A stretch of DNA of 64,000 nt from Patiria miniata (GCF_015706575.1 NW_024037067.1:2525371-2589370); one strand, 5' to 3'; positions 35,010 to 45,840 are shown, counted from the first letter of the stretch. The notes: a model not told the origin generated them from the letters alone. Numbers and translations are program-made.

Positions 35010-35510
35010 TATAGTCCATCATTTGCAGCCATCCAAAAAAGTAACTGGCGTATTATTGTTGAAAAACATACTTGGTTGAAAGATAGTGGACTAAACTCCC
35101 TTTGAAATTAATCTTTCTGGCAAGCTATCATTTTGAAGTAATCAACGAAAGAAGGCCTTTCCAACGGTGCGTCTTAAGACGCACCGTAGGAAAATTTAAA
35201 TTAGTAGTTCGTTTTGTTATTCGGCGCAGCGCGCACAAGCATTGGCACGTCGCACAGGCGCGCGCGGTTGCTATAATTCGTCGGATCAGTGCGCGACATC
35301 GTGTATAGCTGCAATTCAAAACAATTCAAAACATGATTCAGCAACTTTTGATTTGAAATTGAGATCCTAGAATGCTGTTTTTCTCGGAATATACAGCTGA
35401 AGCTGAGCTGAAACTTCATCAGGTTAGTTGTTCAGTATCCTTCATTAGATTTTGAACACTTTTGTTGCTTCAAACGAACAAAATGCACAAATTACAAATG
35501 ATGGACTATA
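35010..35510. mobile_element. TA-flanked MITE (35012-35508)
   Basis: TATAGTCCATCATTTG at 35010-35025 is exactly inverted at 35495-35510. If TA is the target duplication, the element is 497 bp with TAGTCCATCATTTG termini. At 35165-35186 it holds a 22-bp perfect palindrome centred on CTTAAG with CGGTGCGT arms. No coding capacity; a Tc1/mariner-type MITE is likely. Confidence 0.75.
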
Positions 35511-35599
35511 TCTTTAACTATTACAGCTCCACAAATTCCTGGAGATAATTCTGCATTCTTTGAGCTTTCTTGATTGTCTCTTGAATATTGGTGCTGCAA

Positions 35600-35985
35600 C
35601 TGAGTGTATTTGATATGTGCACTCCAAGGTATGTTTGAAATGAAACGCTGTCCAAAACTGAGGTGGGTTTCTCTTGCCAGTAGTCATGGTACAACAATTG
35701 CTTGGATTAAAGTGATTACAATGCTCCTCTACGCTTGTGAATCGTGGACTGTCTCTCTACAGCAGTCATGCGAGACGGCTGAACAACTTCCACACAGTCT
35801 GCCTCCGCAAACTGATGAGGATCAGGTGGCGGGACAAGATCCCTGGGCCAGCCAGGCGTATGGATGACCAGAGGCTCCCAAAGCTACTGACTGATGGCAA
35901 GATGGCAAGTGTGAAGACCACCTTGAAGAGCTGGGGACAACATGCCTTAAAAACCACTGAAGTGAGTGAAACAGGATGGTAGTTT
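35600..35985 (+). pseudogene. LINE reverse transcriptase C-terminal fragment
   Basis: Two overlapping frames give MLLYACESWTVSLQQS and SHARRLNNFHTVCLRKLMRI, then RWRDKIPGPARRMDDQRLPK. This is the post-catalytic region of non-LTR retrotransposon reverse transcriptases (LLYG.E.WT...RLD.F...CLR..L.I.W.D). A frameshift separates the two pieces near 35770. No catalytic YADD box or ORF1 is present. Confidence 0.7.
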
Positions 35986-36113
35986 GCTGCACAAGTACAG
36001 CTCCCCATTTTTACCCATCAGCCAAGAGGCTCGAGCAGTATTGTCATCGCCTACGGCATTCGTTCGTCCATCCGTATTATGTCCATATGTCTGTCCAGGC
36101 AGCTTAATTTCCG

Positions 36114-36529
36114 GATAACTTGAGTTAGAAATGTTGTTTGGGATTGTAACTTCGATAGGGGGTTGCCCTTAGGAGTAAGCAAGTTGGGATTGGTTTTTAG
36201 GTCAAAAGGTCAAAGGTCAAGCTCATGGTGAGTTAAAGGTAAATGGTTTCCAGATGATAACTTGAGTTAGAAATGAGATTTTGGTGTCTAACTTTGGTAG
36301 GGGGTTGCACTTGGGTACAGGCAAGTTGGGATTGGGTATTTGGGGTCAAAAGGTCAAAGGTCACCGTGGTGAGTTAAAGGTAAATGGTTTCCGGATGATA
36401 ACTGAGTTGGAAATGAGATTTTGGTGTCTAACTTCGGTAGGGGGTTGCCCATTGGTACAGGCATGTTGGGATTGGTTCTGGGGTCAAGGGTCAAAGGTCA
36501 AGGTCACCATGTTGAGTTAAAGGTTAATA
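36114..36529 (+). repeat. Three tandem 141-142-bp units with DR1 nuclear-receptor motifs
   Basis: Units begin GATAACTTGAGTTAGAAATG-like at 36114, 36256 and 36397 and run to 36529. Each contains GGTAGGGGGTTGC, CAAGTTGGGATTGG and a run of AGGTCA hexamers. Perfect AGGTCA-A-AGGTCA (DR1) lies at 36207-36219 and 36351-36363; the third unit has GGGTCA-A-AGGTCA followed directly by AGGTCA (36488-36506). DR1 is the binding pattern of RXR, HNF4 and related receptors. A partial unit resumes at 38844 beyond the inserted transposon. Confidence 0.8.
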
Positions 36530-38843
36530 TAGGTTTTCCTGGACAATTTTCGGAAAATGTGTACACAAATTTGTAAAAGAAGCATTCGTTTTCGTGCGAA
36601 ATAGAATGAACGTTCCAAATCTCTGATTCTATTTAACAAATGATAATTCTTTTTCCGTGAAGGTGCATTCGGTCTTAAAAAATCAGCGTACGATTTCCCG
36701 AATGTGCACTGCATTTAGTGTATTGACATTTCATTTAGCGCGAAATCGAAGGCACATCCGCAATCCTATTTTCCTTTTAATTTGTCATCAATCTTTTTCG
36801 CTAAATGTGCAGCCAATTTCCCTCGCAGTGTTATTTAACGTATGCCTTGTCAAGCTTTGGAATTCATTTATGTGTTAAAGTAACATTTGAGGAATGCTTG
36901 ATTGAATGATTGAATTTTTGAATACTCATGATGATTGAGCTAAAACCAAGAGGTGTAGTCTTTTGAAACATACCAACTATTGTAATAATAAATCCTATAT
37001 AAAAACCTAACCGTAAGAAAAATGTTCTTTTTCTGCTCAGCATTTGCCACAATCGCATCATATAGCCAAGAGTCTCAGTTCACATAGTCCTAAAATATCC
37101 AATAATGGCTGCAAGAGGGAAACACCGACGAATCTCGGACGTTGACCGAAATCGCCTCATCGATGCCTTTGAGGCTGACGACGCTATATCTGCAGGTAGC
37201 AGATACGCTGAGCATCAAGCACTCAACGGCCAGATCAATCGTTGGCGTATATCTTCGGGATGGTCGTCGTAACAAGCTGCCGAAAGGAGGACCCATAAAC
37301 CAGACGGTTGACGACGACATGAGAGATGCCCTTCAAGGATATCTAGACGACAACCCCCTTCTAACTTTGCGTCAACTCTATACTCAACTGCGAGCTGATC
37401 TTCCCAATAAGCCCTTCGTGACCACTAGTACCATCACTAGAACTCTAAATGGTATGCTTATAACTCTTAAACTAGCGGAAGATGTTCCAGAACAGAGGAA
37501 TGAGCCACACATATTAGATGCACGAGTCATATTTGGAAATTGGTTTCTTCAGGTTGGTGTCCTTGGCCACACTGTGTACATTGACGAGACTGGGTATAAC
37601 ATATGGACCCGTCGGTCTTATGGTTGCGCTCCTCGTAGAGAGCCAGCAAGGCGTGTCGTCCATGGCCAGAGAGGCAAGCAAGTCAACATCACGTTTGCCA
37701 TTTCTGGTGAGGTTGGACTTGTGGCTCACAGAATATCATCAGAGACTGTGACGAGAGCGACTTTTGAGGATTTCTTAGCGATGACTGTACAAGAATGCGG
37801 TATGTTATTCCCGGCAGGCGAACGCATATATCTGATACATGACCACGCTCGTCCTCATATCTGAGCCCAACTACCCCCTGATGCCAGCAATTTCACCATC
37901 AAGCTGCTGCCCCCATACTCGCCATTCTTAAATCCTATGGAAATGGCGCACTCAGCTTTCAGGGCGGGAGTAAAGTGCACGCTGGGGTTTCCTGAATGGC
38001 AGGACAGATTTGGAGACCAAGACGCAAGAGTCCAAGCTGGTGTGAACCTGCAAGTCTGGAGATCCCTTCGTCTCCAGGAGGTGGCTGCACTCAACATTGG
38101 AGAGGTGACACCTGCGAAATGCACCGCCTGGTACAACCATTCTCAGACATATCTCCCTCGATGTCTTGGTAGACGGGTCATTGAAGGATAGACAATCGAA
38201 CTGATAAAACGAGAGAGAACCTTAAGAAATACATAAAGAAATTAAAATACAATTAAGATAATGAACCAACAAAAAGTCCCCATGCAGATCCCATGTAACT
38301 GGCACGTGATGTGTCCCTTTACCGTTTCAATAATATGGCTACAGGATTATTTTTATTGATTTCATATTGGTCATATTTATATCATTTTCACATTTCATTT
38401 GCCTACATTTCACATAGGCCTTTGTGTATATAAGAACAAACACATTAATGATCAATAAGGCATACATTGATTAATTAATGAATCAAAGTTGTATCATGAT
38501 TTGTATAGGCCTGTAAAATTTATTTAAATTGAATGCAGAAAATGCAAATTTAAATTGGAACAAATGAAAAAGAATGTTCAATTCAGCCCGTGTCACAATA
38601 GACAATCGATTTTCTGCGAATTGGATTGCACATTCGTAATAATCGGCAACGCATACGTCAAACCGAAAACCTAATCACGTATTTGTAATCCCTTAAATGA
38701 AACGTTATGCACATTCATTCATTTGATTGATGCAAAATGAAATTGAATGCTAGTTATTGCGAAAATGAAACTTGGCGCCAAATTGAATTTATGTTTTTCA
38801 AATTCAAACGCACATTTTCCGAAATTGTCCGGGAAAACCTATA
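36528..38843 (+). mobile_element. IS630/Tc1-type DNA transposon (36530-38841)
   Basis: Inverted ends TAGGTTTTCC(T/C)GGACAATT and a following CGGAAAATGTG lie at 36530-36562 and about 38810-38841. TA flanks both sides (36528-36529 and 38842-38843). The flanks are parts of one DR1 tandem-repeat unit (GTTAA...GTTTCCGGATGATAACTT), confirming the boundaries. The 2.3-kb body carries a transposase pseudogene and AT-rich subterminal arms with TTCG/CGAA words. Confidence 0.85.
37105..38191 (+). pseudogene. IS630/Tc1-type DDE transposase, broken
   Basis: The ATG at 37105 opens a helix-turn-helix part (GKHRRISDVDRNRLIDAFEA, then in the next frame VADTLSIKHSTARSIVGVYL), so a frameshift lies near 37190. 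The long frame 37142-37864 continues to the catalytic core: VYIDETGYNIWTRRSYGCAP (first D) and IYLIHDHARPH (second D at 37841-37843). A TGA at 37862-37864 interrupts. The same frame resumes with LLPPYSPFLNPMEMAHSAF, whose E (37940-37942) is the third catalytic residue; 32 positions lie between the second D and this E. The end is at 38191. About 360 residues, normal for the family. All three acidic residues survive, but one frameshift and one stop kill it. Confidence 0.85.
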
Positions 38844-39250
38844 GTTTCCGGATGATAACTTGACTTCTGGCCAAGGGGTTTCAACAGCAACGCTGTTATT
38901 TTAAATATTGATGCAATATTTGCTTCCTTCTGGTCTCGTGGTACTTCACCCATGTTGATTGAACATTTGAACAGGTCCTGTAGAGGCGAGGCTTTTCTAT
39001 GCCACCAATTATTAAAATTTATGGTAATTTACCTTGTTGCCATATACTATAGGATATTTTCTTGAAAAAAATCAAGAAATTGAAGATTATTTTTCTGCCC
39101 AATTCGTTGGTTACAAATAAATCACTTTGTGGTCAATAAATCATTTGTTTCAGGGAAAGTCTTTGCATAAACAGGTCTATAATTGCAACAAGGCCGTGCC
39201 ATGATGTACACAAAGGGATCCATTTAAAGTTAAAATTTATGTGTCTATGC
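38844..39250. other. Remainder of a DR1 unit, then no gene seen
   Basis: GTTTCCGGATGATAACTTGA at 38844 is the continuation of the interrupted tandem repeat. The rest has no recognisable feature. Confidence 0.5.
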
Positions 39251-39252
39251 CA

Positions 39253-39426
39253 ATTGACCTATCGCGGTAGAATCGCGTCAATGCAGCTTGTGGAATATTG
39301 TCCAATTACAAAATATACAAAATGGTGGCGGAACGCACAAAATCTGAAACAAACCAAACTTAGTGTCTAAAATGCCATACGGTTGTCTAAGGGGCATGGC
39401 TAACTCGCAAACGGCGATAGGTCAAT
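39253..39426. mobile_element. Small MITE with 13-bp inverted ends
   Basis: ATTGACCTATCGC at 39253-39265 is exactly inverted at 39414-39426. The 174-bp element has no coding capacity, and no clear target duplication is seen. Confidence 0.6.
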
Positions 39427-39429
39427 AGG

Positions 39430-40780
39430 CCGGAGTCAAATTTTAAATATTAGGTAAAACATCCAAAATCCAAGATTTGTGTGTTCGTTTTGTGATGAAT
39501 TTAGGTCATTGGCATAACTTATAAGTAACGTTTAAGTAAAAAAAAATAATGATGTATACTAAAAAAAACTTAATGAAGACAAACTAACTGGATTAAAATC
39601 TTGAAGTAAAAATTAAACTGAATTCTGGGCTTTAGAGAAAAGAAATTAGGCAGTGTGACAGGTGTATTGCCTCTAAAAAATAATGCCCACAGATTGAAGC
39701 CTTAGGCCGGGGGAGGGGTTGTGGACCATGCCATTGAGATCATTTTTTTTAAAAGTAATAACAACGCGAGGTCTGTTCCATCGAAAGAATCATTTTGTCG
39801 GGACTCCAGTATGCTTTTCTGGAATAGGCCTAGTGCACGTCACTCTTGACAGTACAAGCAGATGTCTCAATGAATGTTTATATCGATCAGGACCTTCACA
39901 ATTTAGCTGTTTAAATTACAAAATGTACTTATGAAAAAGTGTGTGGCGTACATGCAAAGCTCATGTACAAGACTACATCTGTTTCTCATCAACCTCATAG
40001 ACATTTTTGTTTTAATTGTGATCAAAGTGTTTTGAAATGTTTTGTTTCATATTTTCATGCACTAACAAATGTACTGTTAAGCACACGACCCAAGCCCAGT
40101 ACTTCAAATCTTCAAATCCATGCACAAATCATTTTCAAGCGCTCAATCAATAATCTTTTTCAACTGTTTTCCATCTGTGTATGATCAACATGATTTTTAG
40201 ACATTCTTTTCTTGCAAATAATCGTATCTCATCTGTGGACTTATTGCGCCCTTTAGGCGGAAAATCATCCACTCTATCCGTAGTGCCTTGTATAAAATTA
40301 TGACTTGAAACAGAAATATCCTCGTCAAAAGTAGAAGTTTGAGCCAAGTTACAAACATGTACTGCTCTTAATATAAACCTCACTGTAAACATTTATGTAA
40401 AAAGCAAAACTAAATTGTATGACACACGTAAAAACCTCCTTTTTAAAAAATGTTTCTGATGAAATGTCGTCTGCTGTACTTGCATGTGGTCATGAATCCT
40501 AAACACTAGCTTATACAGGCATGCAAATCGAAGCAAGTCACCAGGCGAATTGTTCGAGGACAAAATGTCCAAAATTTTAATCTAAAAAATGCTTGAAAAA
40601 AAAAAAAACACCCTTCCACTCCATAGAAACAATTAGATTTTTCACATGTTGTATGTGTATTTATTTGAAGTTATTTGACGCTTGAAAGGTTTCTATTGCA
40701 ATTTCTTCTAGGTCTTAACTTAAATTGACCGGACTAGTAATGGTGCGGCCTTCGTCCTAAAAAGGCCTCTGTGTATATGC
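39430..40780. other. No gene seen
   Basis: AT-rich DNA with only short frames without recognisable domains. Confidence 0.4.
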
Positions 40781-40783
40781 CCC

Positions 40784-40862
40784 CAGAGGGGGATCCAGGA
40801 ATTTTTGCAGGTCTGTTTTGGGGTGTTTTTTTTTAACCCCCCCCCCCCTGGATCCGCGCCTG
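40784..40862. mobile_element. Very short hAT-like G/C-tract MITE
   Basis: CAGAGGGGGATCCAG on the left and CTGGATCCGCGCCTG on the right are imperfect inverse copies around a T run and a C run. GATCCAG/CTGGATC ties it to the MITE at 15240. Flanks share only GCCCC. Confidence 0.55.
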
Positions 40863-40984
40863 GCCCCTCTGGGGTGCTTGCTGTTCGTGCTGTTTGTCGT
40901 TGCACGTCCTGGGGCTGAGGAGCCTTAGTTGCATTTTAGGTACTTGTCCCGACGCAGTTGGCAGCTGATGGTTTCAGTCTCTGT

Positions 40985-41650
40985 TATGTCCTTAATGCTT
41001 ATTCTTCATCATCAAGTCGACTCTCGTCGGGCTGCAACAAAGGCATGCCACACATCACGGTCTCCCATAGCCATCCTGATCTCGGCTACGGAGGCTAGTC
41101 CACGTAGGCTAGCGTCTGCCCACCTCGAGAGGCTACTCCATGAGTGGGTTCCCATAAGATGAGTTGGCTTGCAGCTATCTCTGGATTCCGAACGCAGTGA
41201 CCAGCCAATTGCAGACGCGTAAGTCTGATAGTTGTAGAGATCCTTGGCAGGTTGCCATAGAGCACCTCATTCCTGACTTTGTCTCTCCAACTCGCGTCTA
41301 GAGCCATCCTCAGCATGCAAGTGTAACAGCCATCAAGTCGAGCCTCTTGCTTTGTAGTAAGGGTCCATGCCTCAGAGCCGTAGAGTAGGATGGACTCCAT
41401 GGATGCACGGAATAGAGCTCGTTTTGAGTTTATCGGGCATCATAGACCTCCAGATCTTCTTGAGGTTTTGGCAAGCCTTCCAAGCCTGTGCCTTCCTCAC
41501 TCGGATGTCCTTGTCTGTTGAGCTGATGTGGGAGCCCAGGTATATGAAGTCTACTCTCACAGCCAGGGTAGTGCTGTCGTAGGTATTGGTCTTTATTAGA
41601 TCTTCACTAAACAACCACTCACGTCCGACGGGTACATCCCACACACAAAG
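40985..41650 (-). pseudogene. LINE reverse transcriptase C-terminal fragment, minus strand
   Basis: Frames 41372-41644 and 41095-41400 give FIYLGSHISSTDKDIRVRKA, then MESILLYGSEAWTLTTKQEA and LARLDGCYTCMLRMALD-type blocks, then IAMGDRDVWHAFVAARRES and a stop followed by TGATGA. This is the same post-catalytic region as in 17390-18240, and both end in TGA/GAT-type tails, so the clade may be the same (RTE-like guess). The copy is 5'-truncated, and a frameshift lies near 41385. Confidence 0.75.
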
Positions 41651-41829
41651 TTAAGTGTGGGGGTCTTGAAGATCCAAATGGATAACTTCTTTGCAAGACT
41701 GGCAAATCTGGACAAACAAGGACGACATCATCCTGACAGCATCAGTGAGACGCGGCAAGACAGTAGCAACAGTTTACTGGTTTAGCATTCAAGCCACTTG
41801 ACCCTGTATCTTGAATGAGCAGGACGATG

Positions 41830-42420
41830 GGGCCAAGGCTTTTAGGAGAAGTGTTTGTTGCTTCTGCATAGCCTAGCCCCATCAATGAACTGCAACTCCT
41901 TGCGCAGCTTCTCAAAAACTACCTTGATTTTGTGCACATTTTCTGGGAAGGGGTATTTGGTAGTAGTTTTGTCCAGATTGGTCATTTTTAGACGTCTGCG
42001 TAGTCTGTGATCCAAAATTTCAGCAATGTTCTTTTTGAATAGCTGGGCCTCTGGACTCATCTGCCTCAAAAAAGTCTTGCAATTCTGCAAGTTCAGCATG
42101 CAAAGATGCATCTTTGGCAGCGTCAGACCCGGCGGCGGAGGGAAGGTTTGATCCCAAGGCCGGTTGTTCTTCGTCACTATCGCCATGTTCATCTGCAAAT
42201 TCCCCGTATTCGGAGCAGTAATCTTCGAAATCATCGGCGTATACAACTTCCTAAAGCACCCCGGTATCTCTTTGGAATTTAGCTTTTTCGGTGGAACCAC
42301 TTTATCGCCGGGTCAATCTGAAAGTTTGTCAAGACGGGCGAGAATTTACCCCAACACGTCAAACGTGCTTGGTTGTTGGGCGCCATCTTGGCTGCTTCAT
42401 TTGGGAGCTGGAGGCATGAC
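41830..42420 (-). pseudogene. Possible retroelement gag-like remnant
   Basis: One minus-strand frame gives an acidic stretch (FEDYCSEYGEFADEHGDSDE, about 42235-42175) followed by a helical LHAELAELQDFF. Another gives TKYPFPENVHKIKV (about 41960-41920), and then AMQKQQTLLLKAL. The acidic-then-helical-then KYxxPENxxxxKV pattern resembles gag-like proteins of animal retroelements as I remember them. The family is not certain. Fossil, broken. Confidence 0.35.
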
Positions 42421-42859
42421 CTTTGCCCTCGCCTTAAATGCAGGCTCTTTTTCAGGGCGCTTTTCAGCTATGGATTTATGTTTTCCTGTCGGTAAAACCC
42501 TCATCAGAACTCGTGGGTTTGTCAGATTTTTTAGTGCTAACAGGCCCTGATGAACTTTTGCCATGTCCTTTACTGGATCTGCCATCGCGGCAAAGTTTTC
42601 TGGTGCTGCATTCAAGCTCGGGATTGAGGGCGTTAATACAATAACGGAAATACATGGTTATCAAGTGAAGATCAGAAGAAACTTTAAAAGGTTGTAAAAG
42701 CAAGAGTACATTTTAAACCAAAGAAAAAAATCCTTATAATCTTAAAACATTTTGCTCAAACAACTCGGGGGAAGAGGGGCCAGGAATCGCCTCAGATTGC
42801 ACCACAGAGCGTCTAGAATCCAAAATTTCTTAGAGCAAAATCACTCCAAAGGTGTGCCC

Positions 42860-42930
42860 CCCGTCTAAAAAAAATTCTGGATCCGCACCTGCTTTTCACA
42901 AAATATAATCTGCCCCCCCCCCCCCCCCCG
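42860..42930. mobile_element. hAT-like MITE end fragment
   Basis: CTGGATCCGCACCTG (42883-42897), preceded by a CCCCCC stretch, matches the right ends at 15538-15552 and 40848-40862. A poly(C) run follows at about 42914-42930. No left end was found. Confidence 0.4.
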
Positions 42931-43254
42931 TTAAAACCATCTTCCTACGTGTCTGGTATGTATTAGCAAAGTGAAATTAGGATGGTGAACACAATTTATA
43001 CCCCCTCTTGGTCCATAGAAAATCCCTCCTACAAGGGGCTGAAACATGGGGAAAAACGGACTCCCCGGTGTTCAGGGGCCATATTCATGAAACCTTAGCA
43101 GCCAACTAGGCCTTAGTAGGAATCAGGATACTATGAAGTTGACAACTAAATTGTTATTCATGAAACCTTACTAAGAACCTTGCTAACTACTGTAGTTACA
43201 TGCTAGGGGAATTTAGATGCATACCTGAGTAACTGGAATTGGGTGCTTTGGATG

Positions 43255-43430
43255 GAGAGGGCATGTATGAAATACATACAGGCAGACCTAGTACAAGCTT
43301 CGGCTTCTTGTCTGGCCTCCCCATACTATTATTTCAAAGTTTCGTTAAAATGTTTACCTGGTGTATATTATTCAACTGAATTACCTTATAGTATGGAAAT
43401 AAACCTGAAACCTGAAACCTGAAATGTGAT
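43255..43430 (+). mobile_element. LINE- or SINE-type 3' tail inside the Harbinger element
   Basis: A segment with CTTCGGCTTCTTGTCTGGCC and ending AATAAA-CCTGAAA-CCTGAAA-CCTGAAA has the look of the 3' end of a CR1/L2-type retrotransposon, which often ends in short tandem repeats. There is no coding part. The left boundary is unclear. Confidence 0.4.
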
Positions 43431-43622
43431 GACAACAGATACAACAGTGTGACAGGTTATGTCCAGCACTTGCGTGGATTAGCAAAAAAAAGAAGGAAAA
43501 AGTGACCATGGTCTATATGTGGTATTGTGTACTACAAGTAAGTGAATCAACATCAAATTCTCTAGCAATTGCATATTAGTAAAAAGGGCAAGGAAGGCAA
43601 ATTGTTCTCAAGAAGAGTTCTA

Positions 43623-43892
43623 ACTCTTTATGGTAGACAAGTATGGGGAATTAAAATAAATTATTGATGCTAAGCATAAGGATGCAAACACTAAAAAGAA
43701 AAAGAAAGATGCATGGGCAGCTATTCTCAGCCAACACCGTGCAAGATTTCCACAGGTTGAAAGATCATTGAATGATTTAAATTTAGATTATCCAAATTAA
43801 CATCAGAATGTATGAGAAAGTCCAAGAAAGCAACCGGAGGGGGAAAACCACCTAAATTGCCAAGTCTGGCACAACAAAAAATTATATAGTTG
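43623..43892 (+). pseudogene. Myb/SANT-like DNA-binding protein of Harbinger type, fragment
   Basis: The reading frame gives LFMVDKYGELK, a stop at 43656, then IIDAKHKDANTKKKKKDAWA and AILSQHRARFPQVERSLNDL, the tryptophan-bearing Myb/SANT helix pattern. After another stop (about 43798) a shifted frame gives KKATGGGKPPKLPSLAQ (about 43824-43880). The TGGGxPP motif after a SANT domain is the hallmark of the Myb-like partner of Harbinger transposase. At least two stops and one frameshift are present. Confidence 0.7.
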
Positions 43893-44046
43893 CTAACTAG
43901 TGCCTTAGAGTTGCCCTGGATCTACACTTACTTTAGTAAGAAACTTTGAATTTCATGAATATCAATTAGTTTCCAACTAGGCCTTTAAGCAACTACATGC
44001 CTATTTAGTAACCAACTAGGCTTAGTAAGGTTTCATGAATATGGCC

Positions 44047-44840
44047 TCTGGACTTTCCCCTCAGAGAACCCACCAGACTTTCTATATGTCATACAGGATA
44101 CCTTCATAGTATCAAAGCAAGTACAAGTGTTTCTGTTGCAATTTGTTCAAGGTTATGGCACATAATGCCTGAACTACATTACATTTCCTTTCAAAATTTT
44201 GCATCCCAATGAATATTGATAGAATGCTAGACTTTTGCAACTGCTAGCGTACCTCGGGCCTCCTTCAATGTCCATAAAAGCTCAAACCAGCCATTTTTGA
44301 AGAGCTTGGAGGGAGCCAATGAATTCCACCTCCTTCAAGTATGATTCGATTCTGTTTTGTTAAGCCCGCCTCAGGTGGACCCTGCAACAGAATCCCCCTG
44401 TAGTGACATGTACATGTGTATATAATTAATTGTTTGTACTTTAAGCTCCAACAGGCGTTCCATACAAATAAGTATGTTAATAAGTTTTGGTTGCCATAGG
44501 CACCGGAGTTCACTCTCGCTGTGCTGCATTTGCGCAGTGTGACATGTTGGTGACCTCTGACTTATCGTTTTCATTCTGCTTTGTGCAAGTCTTATTCCAA
44601 CGTTGAAAGTTTCCTCAACCAAGTTTTATTCAGTCAATTGATGTGTGTTAAAGCCTACTGACGTTCCAGAAGTTTGTTAATCATTGGATAGCAGGTGCAC
44701 GACGAACTTGTGAGTTTTGAGAGCATTAAAACTTGTAAACAACCAACATTTTGTGTGCCGTTTTTCACGACTTGTAAGAACAGACACGAGGCTTGATAAA
44801 CAGTAGTAGAACTCATTTCGGGAGAAAACATGAATTACTA
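44047..44840. other. No gene seen
   Basis: Minus-strand frames 44371-44622 and 44265-44513 show no recognisable domain. No terminal repeats. Confidence 0.4.
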
Positions 44841-44862
44841 CACCCCCACAGAAGAGTGGTTG

Positions 44863-45015
44863 GGGTCTACGAGTGAATACAATACACTTATGCATATTCC
44901 CTATACTGGCAGGTATTTTCCGCTAAGAGTTTTATACAATAGCGCCCTCTGGCGCCCTACCCATAATACACATAATAAGCATGCATGCCTCGTGAGCGTC
45001 CTCTTTTCTCGAGCA
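44863..45015. repeat. Left inverted terminal repeat of DIRS-B
   Basis: It starts GGGTCTACGAGTGAATAC and runs through CTTATGCATATTCCCTATAC to GTCCTCTTTTCTCGAGC. It is inverted at 49905-50049. Confidence 0.8.
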
Positions 45016-45534
45016 TTAAGTTGGAATACTCATGGCATCGAGAAGAGAGGGGTAGGAGGGAGGGATGCTGTACAGGTAAGTTTTCGCTTGTAGACCCCAA
45101 CCACACTTTTGTGGGGGGAGTCAACTTACCTGTAGAGCAATCTACTTATGCATAGACTAGCACCGTCAAGGCAGTGGGTCATACGAGATGCTATTGTGCT
45201 TTCACAGGGGAACGTAACAATACGCGGAAACCCTCGATGGGCCTGTCGCTCCACATGTGGGTGGACAAGGCAGCCCAAAAAGGTCTGCATGATAAGGATA
45301 TTAATTATATGGCAGCCTTAACATGCTGATCAAGACGCTGTCCCCGATATGGGGAATTGCGCGTAATGAATTACAGCCCACCGGTACATAAACATAATAG
45401 TTCGGTGGGGCAAAAAAAATTATCATGAAAGGCAAAACATCATGACATGGTACATATAGACACTATTACATGTGTATACGTACAGAGTTCAAAGAATCAG
45501 AGTCAGGAGATACCAATTCTGGGGAGGTCTCCAG

Positions 45535-45840
45535 TCTGAAAATGTCTTGAGAACATGGTGGGGCTCAGTCAGTTGCCCTCAACACTGCTCTCCCATGCTC
45601 TGCCTTAACTTGTGCATGCGGACTGATCACACGGACTCTGCCGTTGATACGTCCATGGTATCATGGATGGCCATAACCAACCTTCAGGCAATCTTGTCGT
45701 GAAAAGCCTGCAGGTATGGTGGGGTCGTCATGATAAATACATGTCGTGAAAGGCCTGCTTGTATGGCAGGGTTGTCATGACAAATACGTGTCGTGAGAAG
45801 CCTGTCGGTATGGCAGGGTTGTCATGACAAATAAATATAC
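45535..45840 (-). pseudogene. Recombinase remnant of DIRS-B with a threefold 47-bp repeat
   Basis: DNA-level similarity to the C-terminal recombinase part of copy C is visible (CACTGCTCTCCC, GGCCATAACCAACCTTCAGG, GGTATGGTGGGGTCGT). A 47-bp segment starting TGTCGTGAAA is present three times (45695, 45742, 45789), where copies A and C have it once. Fossil copy. Confidence 0.6.

Larger units (their letters stand above)
43077..44046 (+). mobile_element. Harbinger-like element with a Myb/SANT gene remnant
   Basis: GGCCATATTCATGAAACC at 43077 is exactly inverted at the right end (44029-44046), and the next few bases (TTA/TAA) also match. The 970-bp body carries a Myb/SANT-like coding remnant and an embedded LINE/SINE tail. 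PIF/Harbinger elements encode a DDE transposase plus a Myb-like protein; only the latter is seen, so this is a deleted copy. I could not find a clean 3-bp target duplication. Confidence 0.7.

Noticed and set aside
36114-36529. CRISPR or minisatellite gene array
   Set aside because: Three long units without spacers; a dispersed animal repeat with partial copies fits better.
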